From NCBI RefSeq assembly GCF_031157275.1, contig NZ_JAVIFW010000010.1, positions 186,001 to 250,000 on the forward strand: a stretch of DNA of 64,000 bases, given 5' to 3'. Every line of letters begins with the position of its first letter. Position 1 is the first letter of the stretch. This document shows positions 42,211 to 50,732 of the stretch, piece after piece. A model generated the notes under the pieces. The model searched no databases and was not told the DNA's origin. It saw only the letters and a list, made by a program, of their open reading frames with translations. The translations under genes and the position numbers were made by a program. The stretch comes from Streptomyces sp. LHD-70. Lineage in GTDB: Bacteria > Actinomycetota > Actinomycetes > Streptomycetales > Streptomycetaceae.

Positions 42211-42792
42211 ATGACTTCGCAGACCACTGCTCACGTACTGCCCCTGCCCGCCGGGAACTGGGCCTTCGACCCGTTCCACTCCGCCGTAGGCTTCACCATC
42301 CGCCATCTCGGCATCGCCAAGGTCCGCGGCAGGTTCAACCAGCTGGACGCCTCGCTCGTCGTCGGCGAGACCCTGGCCGACAGCTCCGTCACGGCGACCG
42401 TCGCGCTCGACTCCGTCGACACCGGCAACGCCGACCGGGACGCGCACGTCCGCGCCTCCGACCTGCTCGACGTCGCCAAGCGGCCCACGATGACGTTCCG
42501 TTCGAACCGGATCGAGGGCGCGGGCGAGAACTGGACGCTCGCCGGCGACCTCGCCATCGGCGACGTGACCCGGCCCATCAGCTTCGCCGTGGAGTTCGGC
42601 GGCCTGGTCGAGTCACCGCTCGACGGCTCCACGCACGCCGGCTTCGAGGCCACGGGGGAGCTGCGGCGCAGCGAGTACGGCCTGGACTTCGCGCCGGGGC
42701 TGCTCGGGGAGGTCGTGAAGATCACCTTGGACGTGCAGTTCGTCGCGCCGTCGGACGCTCAGGCCTCCGCGGACAGCGCCGCCGCCAAGTAG
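42211..42792 (+). CDS. YceI-family lipid-binding protein
   Basis: Lipocalin-like beta-barrel protein of 193 aa that binds polyisoprenoid or other lipids in characterised relatives. Family features include WAFDPFHSAVGFTIRHLGIAKVRGRF (17-42), the VDTGNADRDAHVRASDLLDV block and DFAPGLLGEVVKITLDVQF. No signal peptide is present, so it is cytoplasmic, as in many actinobacterial members. It diverges from an MmyB regulator, a recurrent pairing. Its 3' end overlaps the convergent UvrA-like gene by 34 nt. Confidence 0.9.
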   Translation: MTSQTTAHVLPLPAGNWAFDPFHSAVGFTIRHLGIAKVRGRFNQLDASLVVGETLADSSVTATVALDSVDTGNADRDAHVRASDLLDVAKRPTMTFRSNRIEGAGENWTLAGDLAIGDVTRPISFAVEFGGLVESPLDGSTHAGFEATGELRRSEYGLDFAPGLLGEVVKITLDVQFVAPSDAQASADSAAAK

Positions 42793-45125
42793 GGCCCCGT
42801 CCGGCTCCCCGCCGCCCGCGCGACCTGCGCGGGCGGCCCCGCCGCGACGATTCGGCCGCCCTCGTCGCCCCCGCCGGGCCCGAGGTCGATCACCCAGTCC
42901 GCGTCCGCCACCACGGCCATGTCGTGCTCGACGACCACGACCGTGTTGCCCGCGTCCACCAGGCCGTGCAACTGCCGCATCAGGACCTCCGCGTCGGCCG
43001 GGTGCAGACCGGTCGTCGGCTCGTCGAGCACGTACAGGGTGTGGCCGCGCTGCGCCCGCTGGAGTTCACTGGCCAGCTTGATGCGCTGTGCCTCGCCGCC
43101 CGACAGCTCCGTCGCGGGCTGGCCGAGCCGCAGATAGCCGAGGCCCACGTCGAGCAGGGCGGCCAGGCTGCGGGCCGCCGCCGGTACGTCCGCGAAGAAC
43201 GCGGCGGCCGCCTCCACGGTCAGGTCGAGCACCTCGGCGATGGTCCGCCCGCGGTACGTGACCTCCAGGGTCTCGGGGTTGTAGCGGGCGCCTGCGCAGT
43301 CCGGGCACGGCGCGTACGTACTGGGCAGGAACAGCAGCTCCACCGAGACGAAGCCCTCGCCCTGGCAGGTCTCGCAGCGGCCACCGGTCACGTTGAAGGA
43401 GAACCGGCCGACGCGGTAGCCGCGCGCCCGCGCCTCGTCCGTCTCGGCGAACACCTTGCGGACCACGTCGAAGAGGCCCGTGTACGTCGCGAGGTTGGAG
43501 CGCGGCGTACGGCCGATCGGCCGCTGGTCGACCTGGACCACACGGCTCACGGAGGTCAACTCCTCGGCCACCAGGGGGAGTTCCTGTCCGACCAGGGTCG
43601 ACTTGCCCGAGCCCGAGACGCCCGTGACCGCGGTGAACGTGCCGAGCGGGAACTCCGCGTCGACGCCCCGCAGGTTGTGCCGTGTCACCCCGGCCAGCTT
43701 CAGCCAGCCGTCCGGCTCGCGCACCGTACGCGTACCGGCTCGCGGCGGCTCGAACAGGAAGCGCCGGGTCGCCGACTCCGCGACGTCCGCGAGCGACGCC
43801 ACCGGCCCGCTGTGCAGCACCTGCCCGCCGTGCTCGCCGGCGCGCGGGCCCACGTCGACCAGCCAGTCGGCGCGGCGTACGACATCGAGGTGGTGCTCGA
43901 CCACGAACACCGAGTTGCCCGCCGCCTTCAGCCGGTCCAGGACCGTGAGCAGCGCCTCCGTGTCCGCCGGGTGCAGGCCCGCCGACGGCTCGTCCAGGAC
44001 GTACACCACACCGAAGAGGCCCGAGCGCAACTGCGTTGCCAGGCGCAGGCGTTGGAGTTCGCCCGCCGAGAGCGTGGGCGTCGAGCGGTCCAAGCCCAGG
44101 TAGCCCAGGCCGAGTTCGGTGATGACCTCGATCCGGGCGAGCAGGTCGGCGGTGAGTACGCGGGCCGTCTCGTCGCCGTCGGCCGCACGCAGCAGGGACG
44201 CCAGGGCGGTCAGCGGGAGGGCCGCCAACTCCGCGATCGTGCGGCCCGCGAACGTGACCGCGAGCGCCTCGGGCCGCAGCCGCCGCCCCGCGCACGCCGG
44301 GCACGGAGCACTCTGCAGGAACCGCTCGGCCTTGGTGCGCAGCGTCTGGCTCTTGGAGTCCGCGAAGGTCTTCAGGACGTACCGCCGGGCGCTCATGTAC
44401 GTGCCCTGGTACGGGCGGTGGATACGGCCCGCGTCCCGCACCGGGTGCACCGTGACGACCGGTTGCTCGTCGGTGAACAGGATCCACTCCCGGTCCTGCC
44501 GCGGCAGTTCGCGCCAGGGCCGGTCCACGTCGTACCCGAGCGCGTCCAGGACGTCCCGCAGGTTCTTGCCCTGCCACGCGCCCGGCCACGCCGCGATCGC
44601 GCCCTCCCGGATCGAGAGCGCCGGGTCGGGGACGAGCAGCGCCTCCGTCGTACGGTGCACCAGGCCCAGGCCGTGGCAGTCCGGGCAGGCGCCCGCGGCC
44701 GTGTTCGGCGAGAACGCGTCGGAATCGAGGCGCTCGGCGCCCTTCGGGTAGTCGCCCGCGCGGGAGAACAGCATCCGCAGCGAGTTGGAGAGCGTCGTCA
44801 CCGTGCCCACCGAGGAGCGCGAGGTGGGCGCGGAGCGCCGCTGCTCCAGGGAGACCGCCGGCGGCAGCCCGCTGATCTCGCCCACCTTCGGCGCCCCCAC
44901 CTGGTGGATCAGGCGGCGTGCGTACGGCGCCACCGACTCGAAGTACCGCCGCTGCGCCTCCGCGTAGATCGTCCCGAACGCGAGCGAGGACTTCCCCGAG
45001 CCGGACACCCCGGTGAACGCCACGAGCACGTTCCGCGGCACGTCCACGTCGACCCCCCGCAGGTTGTGCTCACGGGCACCGCGGACGCGGACGTACGGGT
45101 CGTGCTCATGGGGGCTGATCGACAC
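42759..45125 (-). CDS. UvrA-like double-ABC protein (short UvrA paralogue)
   Basis: ABC ATPase of UvrA class, 788 aa, shorter than UvrA (about 950). It has two full ATPase modules: first Walker A GVSGSGKSS (39-47) and signature LSAGELQRLRLA; second GVSGSGKST and LSGGEAQRIKLA, both with LDEP Walker B. Zinc-module cysteines remain (CPDCHGLGL, CETCQGEGF, CPDCAG). The missing length is mainly in the UvrB-interaction/insertion region, as in UvrA2-type proteins linked to drug or damage tolerance. GTG 45125 follows a GGAG. Confidence 0.88.
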   Translation of the reverse strand: MSISPHEHDPYVRVRGAREHNLRGVDVDVPRNVLVAFTGVSGSGKSSLAFGTIYAEAQRRYFESVAPYARRLIHQVGAPKVGEISGLPPAVSLEQRRSAPTSRSSVGTVTTLSNSLRMLFSRAGDYPKGAERLDSDAFSPNTAAGACPDCHGLGLVHRTTEALLVPDPALSIREGAIAAWPGAWQGKNLRDVLDALGYDVDRPWRELPRQDREWILFTDEQPVVTVHPVRDAGRIHRPYQGTYMSARRYVLKTFADSKSQTLRTKAERFLQSAPCPACAGRRLRPEALAVTFAGRTIAELAALPLTALASLLRAADGDETARVLTADLLARIEVITELGLGYLGLDRSTPTLSAGELQRLRLATQLRSGLFGVVYVLDEPSAGLHPADTEALLTVLDRLKAAGNSVFVVEHHLDVVRRADWLVDVGPRAGEHGGQVLHSGPVASLADVAESATRRFLFEPPRAGTRTVREPDGWLKLAGVTRHNLRGVDAEFPLGTFTAVTGVSGSGKSTLVGQELPLVAEELTSVSRVVQVDQRPIGRTPRSNLATYTGLFDVVRKVFAETDEARARGYRVGRFSFNVTGGRCETCQGEGFVSVELLFLPSTYAPCPDCAGARYNPETLEVTYRGRTIAEVLDLTVEAAAAFFADVPAAARSLAALLDVGLGYLRLGQPATELSGGEAQRIKLASELQRAQRGHTLYVLDEPTTGLHPADAEVLMRQLHGLVDAGNTVVVVEHDMAVVADADWVIDLGPGGGDEGGRIVAAGPPAQVARAAGSRTGPYLAAALSAEA

Positions 45126-45208
45126 GGGGCGCTCCGCGGGGGTGGAGGGGGCAAACCCCACGATTCTAGGTCGCCCGCGCGCGCCCCGTGCCGTCACTGT
45201 GCCGTCAC

Positions 45209-46540
45209 TCAGTCCTCGGCGTCGTACTCCTCGTCCTGCCCCAGGAGCCGGGTGTCGAGCGCGGGCAACGCGGTCGGCGTCGACGTGAGGCGCGGCAGCA
45301 GCTGCGCCGCGAGCAGCGTCGACAGGGCCGAGGTGTCACCGGCGCCGTCCGTGCGGACCACCACCGGCTGCGGCGCCCGCGAGGCCAGCTCGGCGCCCAC
45401 TTCGAGGCGGCGGCGGGCCAGTTCGTACTGCAGCACCGCCCGGTTGTCGCGGTAGGCCTTGGCCAGCGCGCGCTGCGCACGGGACTCGTTCTCCGCGGAG
45501 ATCAGGCCGCTGCGGCCGCGCGTCTCGATCTCGAACCGCACCCGCTGGGCGTTGGTCTCCTGCTCCTCCAGGAGCTGCGCGACCTCCTCACGGGCCTTGT
45601 TCAGCGCAGCCTTCACCTCGACGATGCGGGCGTCGCGCACCTTCTTGGCCCGCTCGATGTCCATACCGAGCTGGTCGATACGGCGCTTACGGGTCAGGCC
45701 CCACTCCTGCTCGTAGGCCGTGCGCTCCTTGGCGACCTGCTCACGGGTCGCCAGGTGCTGCTGGTACTGCGCGGGCAGCTGGACGTCCGGGATGTTGGAG
45801 CCGGTGATCCGCACGCCGTAGCGGGAGAGCTGGTTGTTCAGCAGCTCCTGCATGTCCGCCACGTCCGAGCCGCGCAGGTCGTACGCCCGCTCGGTCTGGA
45901 TGAGGCGGGCCCGCTGCCGGATCGCGTCCTGGACGGCGCTGGAAAGGACCAGGTCGAAGTTGCCCGCGCCGATGGTGCGGACGAAGTGCACGGCGTCCGT
46001 GATGCGGAACTTCAGGAAGAACTCGATCGACCGCAGCGGCACGTTCTCCCGCGTGGGGCAGGCCATCACCGGCGCGGAGTAGGGGATCTCGGTGGCGACG
46101 TCGACCACGAAGTCCACCCGCGACCACGGGTGCCACAGGTAGTGCCGACCCGCGTCCAGGGTGCGGGTGACCGCGCCGTACCGGGTCAGCACACCGTGGG
46201 TGCCCTGCTCGATCTCGACGATCGAGGACCGCCACCACCAGAGCCCGCCGATCAGGAGCAGCACCGCCCCGGCGATGTACGCGAGCGTGGACAGCGTGCC
46301 GTACGCGACGTCCGAGACGCTGCCCTCGTCGCCCGCGCGCAGGCCCAGCATCACACCGCTGACCAGCGCGAAGAGCCCGACCCAGAGCGGCAGCATCCAC
46401 CACAGCTTGCGCTGGTGCCGGGGGATGATCACGGGGATCAGGGTGCCCGCCTCGCCGCCGCGCAGGAGCTGGGCGATATTGCTCCAGGAGGCCACGGTCT
46501 CGGAGATGACCGACCTCTCCTTGGTACGTGCGCCGCTCAT
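45209..46540 (-). CDS. SPFH/Band 7 domain membrane protein (downstream of pair)
   Basis: Prohibitin/stomatin-superfamily protein of 443 aa. Two membrane segments (about 46-66 and 80-103) precede a Band 7 domain (about 105-275: VEIEQGTHGVLTRYGAVTRTLDAG, then YSAPVMACPTRENVPLRSIEFFLKFRI) and a long charged coiled coil (about 278-410). Such proteins assemble into membrane-scaffold rings. The ATG overlaps the stop of the second SPFH gene (ATGA), so the two are co-translated and probably form a hetero-oligomer. The target of the scaffold is unknown. Confidence 0.85.
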   Translation of the reverse strand: MSGARTKERSVISETVASWSNIAQLLRGGEAGTLIPVIIPRHQRKLWWMLPLWVGLFALVSGVMLGLRAGDEGSVSDVAYGTLSTLAYIAGAVLLLIGGLWWWRSSIVEIEQGTHGVLTRYGAVTRTLDAGRHYLWHPWSRVDFVVDVATEIPYSAPVMACPTRENVPLRSIEFFLKFRITDAVHFVRTIGAGNFDLVLSSAVQDAIRQRARLIQTERAYDLRGSDVADMQELLNNQLSRYGVRITGSNIPDVQLPAQYQQHLATREQVAKERTAYEQEWGLTRKRRIDQLGMDIERAKKVRDARIVEVKAALNKAREEVAQLLEEQETNAQRVRFEIETRGRSGLISAENESRAQRALAKAYRDNRAVLQYELARRRLEVGAELASRAPQPVVVRTDGAGDTSALSTLLAAQLLPRLTSTPTALPALDTRLLGQDEEYDAED

Positions 46541-48204
46541 TCGCCGGCCTCCTCGATCACGCCGTCCGCCTCGATGTCCAGGTCCGTGCCTGTGGTGGCC
46601 ACGACCTCGGTGCGTGCCGCGGGCACGGTGGGACGCTCCGTCTCGACGGCCTGCAGCAGCGCGTCGATCTCCGTCTGGCGTCCGGCGATCCGCTCGGCGA
46701 CCTCGCCGAGCCGCGCCCGTACAGCCGCCATGTCGTCGTCCGAGAACAGCTCCGTGCCGCGCTCGCCCACCAGCTCGCGGGCCAGCTGCAGGAAGTCGAC
46801 CCCGGCCGCGCCGTCGCCGTCCGCCGAACCGCCGATGCGGACGAGGCGCGGCAGATGGTCGGCGACCTGTTCGAGGGTGTCGAAGACCTGCTGCTGGTAG
46901 CGGTACTCCAGGATCTCCGGGGCCTCGGCCGCCGTGACCGCGCGGATGTCGAGCGCCTGCGCCTCCAGGAGCGCGGCGTTGGCCTTGGCCTCGGACTCCG
47001 CCTGGACGTAGCGCTGGCGCGCCAGGGCCTGGGCGCGGTTGGTCTCGCGCTCCACCGCGGTGTCCATCTGCGCCTGGTACTGCGCGATGTCCGCCTGGAT
47101 CGCGGAGAGCGTCTCCTGGCTGGTGGCCAGCTCCTTGGTCAGATCGCCCTCGTCCTGCTCCTTGCGCAACTGCAGCGCGTACTCGTGGGTGTACGCCTCC
47201 TTGGCGACGCGCACCATCTCCGGGGCCGCCAGGTCCATGCGGTAGTTGCGGTCGGAGGGCTCGGCGTGCGTGATGTTGGCGTTGGTCAGCTCGACGGCGG
47301 GACGGAACTGCTGGTTCAGCTGCTCCAGGAGCCGTCCGGTGTCCTCGCCGACCATGTCGTAGATCCCGGCGGCCTCCTGCTCGTAGATGAGGGAGCGGAT
47401 GGTCTCGCTGACCGCGTTGTTGAGCTTCTCCTCGAAGCCGCGCACCGCGCCGAGGGTGTACACGAACTCGGTCGGGTCGCTGATCCGGAACTGGATGAAC
47501 AGATCGATCGACGCCTTGACGCCGCCCTTGGTCGGAGCCTCGCGCACGGGGGCGTTGAACGGGTACTCACGCGTCGTGTTGACGATGTACGACACCCGCT
47601 TCCACGGGCTGAGCAGCACCACCCGGCCGGGGCCGACCACCTTCTCCAGCTTGCCGAAGCGGGTGATCAGGGCGTGGCAGCCGTCCGGCACCATCACCAT
47701 GCCCTGGCGCCACCACACGAAGGCCACGGCGAGCACCGAGATGATCCAGTAGTGGATGCCGAACAGCGGGTTGGTGAGAGGCGAGTCGTCCGTCGCCGAG
47801 ACGACGACGGTCCCGACGACACCGGCCACGGGCAGCATCAGAACCGGCAGCATGCTCAGGAGCGAACGCCCCTTGGGCAGCACCATCGGGCAGATGGCAT
47901 GCACCTTCTCCAGGCCGTCCCGCTGCTGCTCGCTGCGGTTGAGGGCCTCCCCGGCGTCGTCGAGCGACACCGTCTTCTGCACCATCACGGTGTCGATGGA
48001 GCCGCCCTGCTCGCGGGCGGCGGGGAAGTCCGCCGGGTCCATGCCGTCTTGCTCGGCCTCGTGCCGCAGGTCCGCGCCGTCCTGCCCGCCGCCGGACACC
48101 CCGGCCCGCCGCCGCAGTTCGTTCTCGGCGAGCTGCCGAGGATCGCTGCCTGACGCCAGGGCCTGAGCCACGCCGCGCACTCTCTGTGCCCGTGCTCGTG
48201 CCAC
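46537..48204 (-). CDS. SPFH/Band 7 domain membrane protein (upstream of pair)
   Basis: Larger partner of 555 aa starting at GTG 48204 behind GGGGGGA. A polar N-terminus of about 115 residues is followed by two membrane segments (about 123-145 and 155-170), a Band 7 domain (WWRQGMVMVPDGCHALITRFGKLEKVVGPG, then PVREAPTKGGVKASIDLFIQFRI) and an extended coiled coil with YAQ-type repeats (AQYQAQMDTAVERETNRAQALARQ). The two proteins share topology but little sequence, pointing to an old duplication and specialised hetero-complex. No adjacent NfeD-type protease or flotillin partner was found. Confidence 0.85.
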   Translation of the reverse strand: MARARAQRVRGVAQALASGSDPRQLAENELRRRAGVSGGGQDGADLRHEAEQDGMDPADFPAAREQGGSIDTVMVQKTVSLDDAGEALNRSEQQRDGLEKVHAICPMVLPKGRSLLSMLPVLMLPVAGVVGTVVVSATDDSPLTNPLFGIHYWIISVLAVAFVWWRQGMVMVPDGCHALITRFGKLEKVVGPGRVVLLSPWKRVSYIVNTTREYPFNAPVREAPTKGGVKASIDLFIQFRISDPTEFVYTLGAVRGFEEKLNNAVSETIRSLIYEQEAAGIYDMVGEDTGRLLEQLNQQFRPAVELTNANITHAEPSDRNYRMDLAAPEMVRVAKEAYTHEYALQLRKEQDEGDLTKELATSQETLSAIQADIAQYQAQMDTAVERETNRAQALARQRYVQAESEAKANAALLEAQALDIRAVTAAEAPEILEYRYQQQVFDTLEQVADHLPRLVRIGGSADGDGAAGVDFLQLARELVGERGTELFSDDDMAAVRARLGEVAERIAGRQTEIDALLQAVETERPTVPAARTEVVATTGTDLDIEADGVIEEAGE

Positions 48205-48388
48205 GATTCCCCCCACTTCTGTTGCTTTCACATCTCCGCAGACGCCGATGAGCGCGTCGGCCGCCGCCCATCCCACACCATCCGGGGGTACGCCCACGGA
48301 AGCGGGCCCGGACCGGGCAGCCGCTCGCCACCGAGGACGAGGGACGGGACGGGACGGTTCCACGCAGGCCTGGAGTTCTACGGCGAGC

Positions 48389-49456
48389 TCAGGCCGCGCT
48401 CAGACCGGCAAGCCGGGCAAGCCCCCGATACGAGTCGAGCAGCGCTTCGCGGTCGTACGTCGACGTCGTCACCAGAACCTCGTCCGCACCGCTCGCCACG
48501 ACAAGGTCCGCCAGGGCGGCGGCCACCTCGTCCTCCGTGCCGTGCACGTGTCCGGCGAGGCCCTGCTCGTAGAACTCCCGCTCCCTGGGCGTCATTTCGC
48601 GCGCCTCGATCTCCTCGGCCGGGGCGAGCGGCGGGAAGACGCCGTGGGTGCGGGAGTACGCCATCGCCCAGGCCTCGGGGATCAGGAGCCGCCCCGCCGC
48701 CGCCTTGTCGGGGGCCACGGCCACGGTGCCGGAGATGATCACGTACGGCTCGTCGGCCCAGACGGACGGCTTGAAGCCTTCGCGGTAGCGGTCGATCGCC
48801 TTCAGCATGCGGCCGCGGCCGCGCAGATCGCCGATCACCAGCGGCAGCCCGGCCGCCGCGGCGATATCGGCGCCCTCACCCATCGCCAGGACGTACGGCG
48901 GGATGCGCAGCCCCTCCGCCGGGTGCGCGTGCACCTGCGGGTGGTCGGTCTGGTCGCCGGTGAGGAAGCCGAGCAGGGAGTCCAGCTGGGTGCCGAAGTC
49001 GCGGGCGTCGTCCTTGTCCCGGCCGAGGGCCTTGCGCACCCCGCCCGTGAAGCCCACGGAACGGCCGAGGCCCATGTCGACCCGGCCGGGGAACAGCGAC
49101 TCCAGGACGCCGAACTGCTCGGCCACGACCAGGGGTTGATGGTTCGGCAGCATCACCCCGCCGGTGCCGACCCGGATCGTGCGCGTCGCCCCGGCCACCG
49201 CCGCCGCGAGCACGGTCGGCGCGGACCCCGCGACGCCGGGCACGCTGTGGTGCTCGGAGACCCAGAACCGGTGGTAGCCGAGCGCCTCCACCTGCTGCGC
49301 GAACGCCACGGTGGCGCGGAGCGCGGAGGGCGCGTCCTGGCCTTGCAGGGTGCGGGAGCGGTCGAGCACGGAGAACCGGGTCTTGGCGAGTGCCGCGAGT
49401 GCCGTGGGCGGTGCGGGCGGTGCGGTCGGCGAGGTCGGTGAGGTCGGTGAGGTCAC
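48389..49456 (-). CDS. LLM-class flavin-dependent oxidoreductase
   Basis: Bacterial-luciferase-like monooxygenase of 355 aa, FMN- or F420-dependent. Recognised parts: FWVSEHHSVPGVAGSAPTVLAA (about 68-89), IRVGTGGVMLPNHQPLVVAEQFGVLESLFPGRVDMGLGRS, and the C-terminal TPREREFYEQGLAGHVHGTEDEV. This HEHH-type subgroup (MsnO8-like) is common in actinobacteria with mostly unknown substrates. GTG 49456 is the most likely start; the N-terminus begins with TSP triplets from a 9-nt repeat. It is divergent from the HAD phosphatase gene. Confidence 0.87.
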   Translation of the reverse strand: MTSPTSPTSPTAPPAPPTALAALAKTRFSVLDRSRTLQGQDAPSALRATVAFAQQVEALGYHRFWVSEHHSVPGVAGSAPTVLAAAVAGATRTIRVGTGGVMLPNHQPLVVAEQFGVLESLFPGRVDMGLGRSVGFTGGVRKALGRDKDDARDFGTQLDSLLGFLTGDQTDHPQVHAHPAEGLRIPPYVLAMGEGADIAAAAGLPLVIGDLRGRGRMLKAIDRYREGFKPSVWADEPYVIISGTVAVAPDKAAAGRLLIPEAWAMAYSRTHGVFPPLAPAEEIEAREMTPREREFYEQGLAGHVHGTEDEVAAALADLVVASGADEVLVTTSTYDREALLDSYRGLARLAGLSAA

Positions 49457-49513
49457 GGTCCGTACAACGCGGGAGGTCTGCGCCTGCTTCCCGGGGCTCG
49501 TTAGGCTGGCCGG

Positions 49514-50002
49514 ATGGACCACGCACCCCGCCCGGTCGCCGTGTTCGACCTGGACAACACCCTCGCCGACACCGCGCACCGCCAGCATTTCCTGGAGGGC
49601 AGGCCGCGCGACTGGAACGGCTTCTTCGCCGCTGCGCCCGACGACCCTCCGCTCGCCGAGGGGCTCGCCCTGGTCCACACGCACGCCGACGAGTGCGAGA
49701 TCCAGTACCTCACCGGCAGGCCCGAGCGCTGCCGCGCCGACACGGAGGCCTGGCTCGCGCGGTACGGGCTGCCCGCCGGGCGGATCTGGATGCGGCGCGA
49801 CAGCGATCGCAGGCCCGCCCGGCACACCAAGCTGGACGTGCTGCGCCGACTGGCCCGCGCCCGCGAGGTCCGCGTCGTCGTGGACGACGACGAACTGGTC
49901 TGCCAGGCCGCACGCCAGGCGGGATTCACGGTCGTACGGGCCGCTTGGGCGGACGCGTCGGCCGAGCTGAGGGATGCGCAGGAGCGGGAGGGGCGCACCT
50001 GA
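49514..50002 (+). CDS. HAD-superfamily phosphatase (polynucleotide-kinase-phosphatase-like)
   Basis: Cytoplasmic HAD hydrolase of 162 aa. Motif I is VFDLDNTLAD (nucleophile Asp12, acid Asp14), motif II is in YLTGRPERCRADTEAWL, and motif III/IV is VVVDDDELVCQAARQAG. The layout and size resemble the phosphatase half of T4 polynucleotide kinase and related 5'-nucleotidase-like proteins of actinobacteria. The natural substrate is unknown. The next feature downstream is a dispersed repeat, not a gene. Confidence 0.82.
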   Translation: MDHAPRPVAVFDLDNTLADTAHRQHFLEGRPRDWNGFFAAAPDDPPLAEGLALVHTHADECEIQYLTGRPERCRADTEAWLARYGLPAGRIWMRRDSDRRPARHTKLDVLRRLARAREVRVVVDDDELVCQAARQAGFTVVRAAWADASAELRDAQEREGRT

Positions 50003-50051
50003 GCGGACACGTATGCGGCACCGTTGGCTCGGGCACCGTCGATCGCCCTCC

Positions 50052-50229
50052 GGGCTCGTCCTCAAGCGCCGGACGGGCTGATTTCGCCGTCGTTCGGCTG
50101 CCCGCTGAGTCGTGGCTTGTCGCGCCCCGCGGCGGAGCCGCAAATGTGACAGCCCCGCGCCCCTATCAAATCCAGCCCGTCTGGGGGCACCTCCCGGCCG
50201 AAGGCTGGGGGAGTTTGAGGACGAGCGCC
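50052..50229. repeat. widespread Streptomyces intergenic palindromic repeat
   Basis: GCTCGTCCTCAAGCGCCGGA with CGGGCTG (to 50080) is matched in inverted orientation by CAGCCCGTC (50173-50181) and GAGTTTGAGGACGAGCGCC (50211-50229). The right arm is interrupted by a nested hairpin, CTGGGGGCACCTCCC and CTCCCGGCC-GAA-GGCTGGGGGAG. Both motifs are familiar from intergenic spacers across Streptomyces genomes. It fills the gap between two converging genes. Confidence 0.75.
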
Positions 50230-50246
50230 TCAGCGCGATACGGGGT

Positions 50247-50265
50247 CCGGGGGCGGAGCCCCCGG
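50247..50265 (-). terminator. terminator of the dodecin gene
   Basis: CCGGGGGC-GGA-GCCCCCGG, an 8-bp perfect stem, lies 9 nt beyond the dodecin stop on the minus strand. Confidence 0.7.
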
Positions 50266-50273
50266 AGGGACCC

Positions 50274-50492
50274 TCAGCCCTCCGCCTCCTCCATGCGGAA
50301 GCCGACCTTGAGGCCGACCTGGTAGTGCTCGATCTGCCCGTCGACGATATGGCCGCGGACCTGGGTCACCTCGAACCAGTCGAGGCCGCGCACCCTCTGG
50401 GCGGCGCGGGCGATGCCGTTGCGGATGGCCTGGTCGACGCCCTCTTGCGAGGTGCCGACGATCTCGGAGACCCGGTAGGTGTGGTCGGACAT
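50274..50492 (-). CDS. dodecin flavoprotein
   Basis: Twelve-subunit flavin storage/binding protein, 72 aa, the normal dodecin length. MSDHTYRVSEIVGTS, then AAQRVRGLDWFEVTQVRGHI and the C-terminal HYQVGLKVGFRME match the family throughout; the Trp in LDWFEV stacks on the flavin. ATG 50492 follows GAAAGGAG. It diverges from the solute-binding lipoprotein gene, with 240 nt between the starts. Confidence 0.93.
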   Translation of the reverse strand: MSDHTYRVSEIVGTSQEGVDQAIRNGIARAAQRVRGLDWFEVTQVRGHIVDGQIEHYQVGLKVGFRMEEAEG

Positions 50493-50605
50493 GGCGGCCG
50501 CACTCCTTTCGCGTGATGACTCCACCACCGTGCCCCAGGGTGCGGGCGGGCGCGAGGCGACCGGCGGTCGTCGAGGTGCCCAGGGCCGGGACCTTGACCC
50601 TTCCG

Positions 50606-50619
50606 TTGGTCTATACCAA
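50606..50619. promoter_or_regulatory. candidate DasR (dre) operator
   Basis: TTGGTCTATACCAA differs by one base from the perfect palindrome TTGGTCTAGACCAA and fits the dre consensus core TGGTCTAGACCA bound by the N-acetylglucosamine regulator DasR. It lies 114 nt upstream of the solute-binding lipoprotein start and 114 nt upstream of dodecin on the other side. Confidence 0.65.
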
Positions 50620-50732
50620 AATCCCCAGCCATACCCGTGCAAGCGGCCGGGCGGCCGTCCCCCGTACCGTCCCTCCCGCTTACCCCCCACGTCGGGCGAT
50701 CCTCCCGTGTCCGCACACCGAAGGTGACCCAC

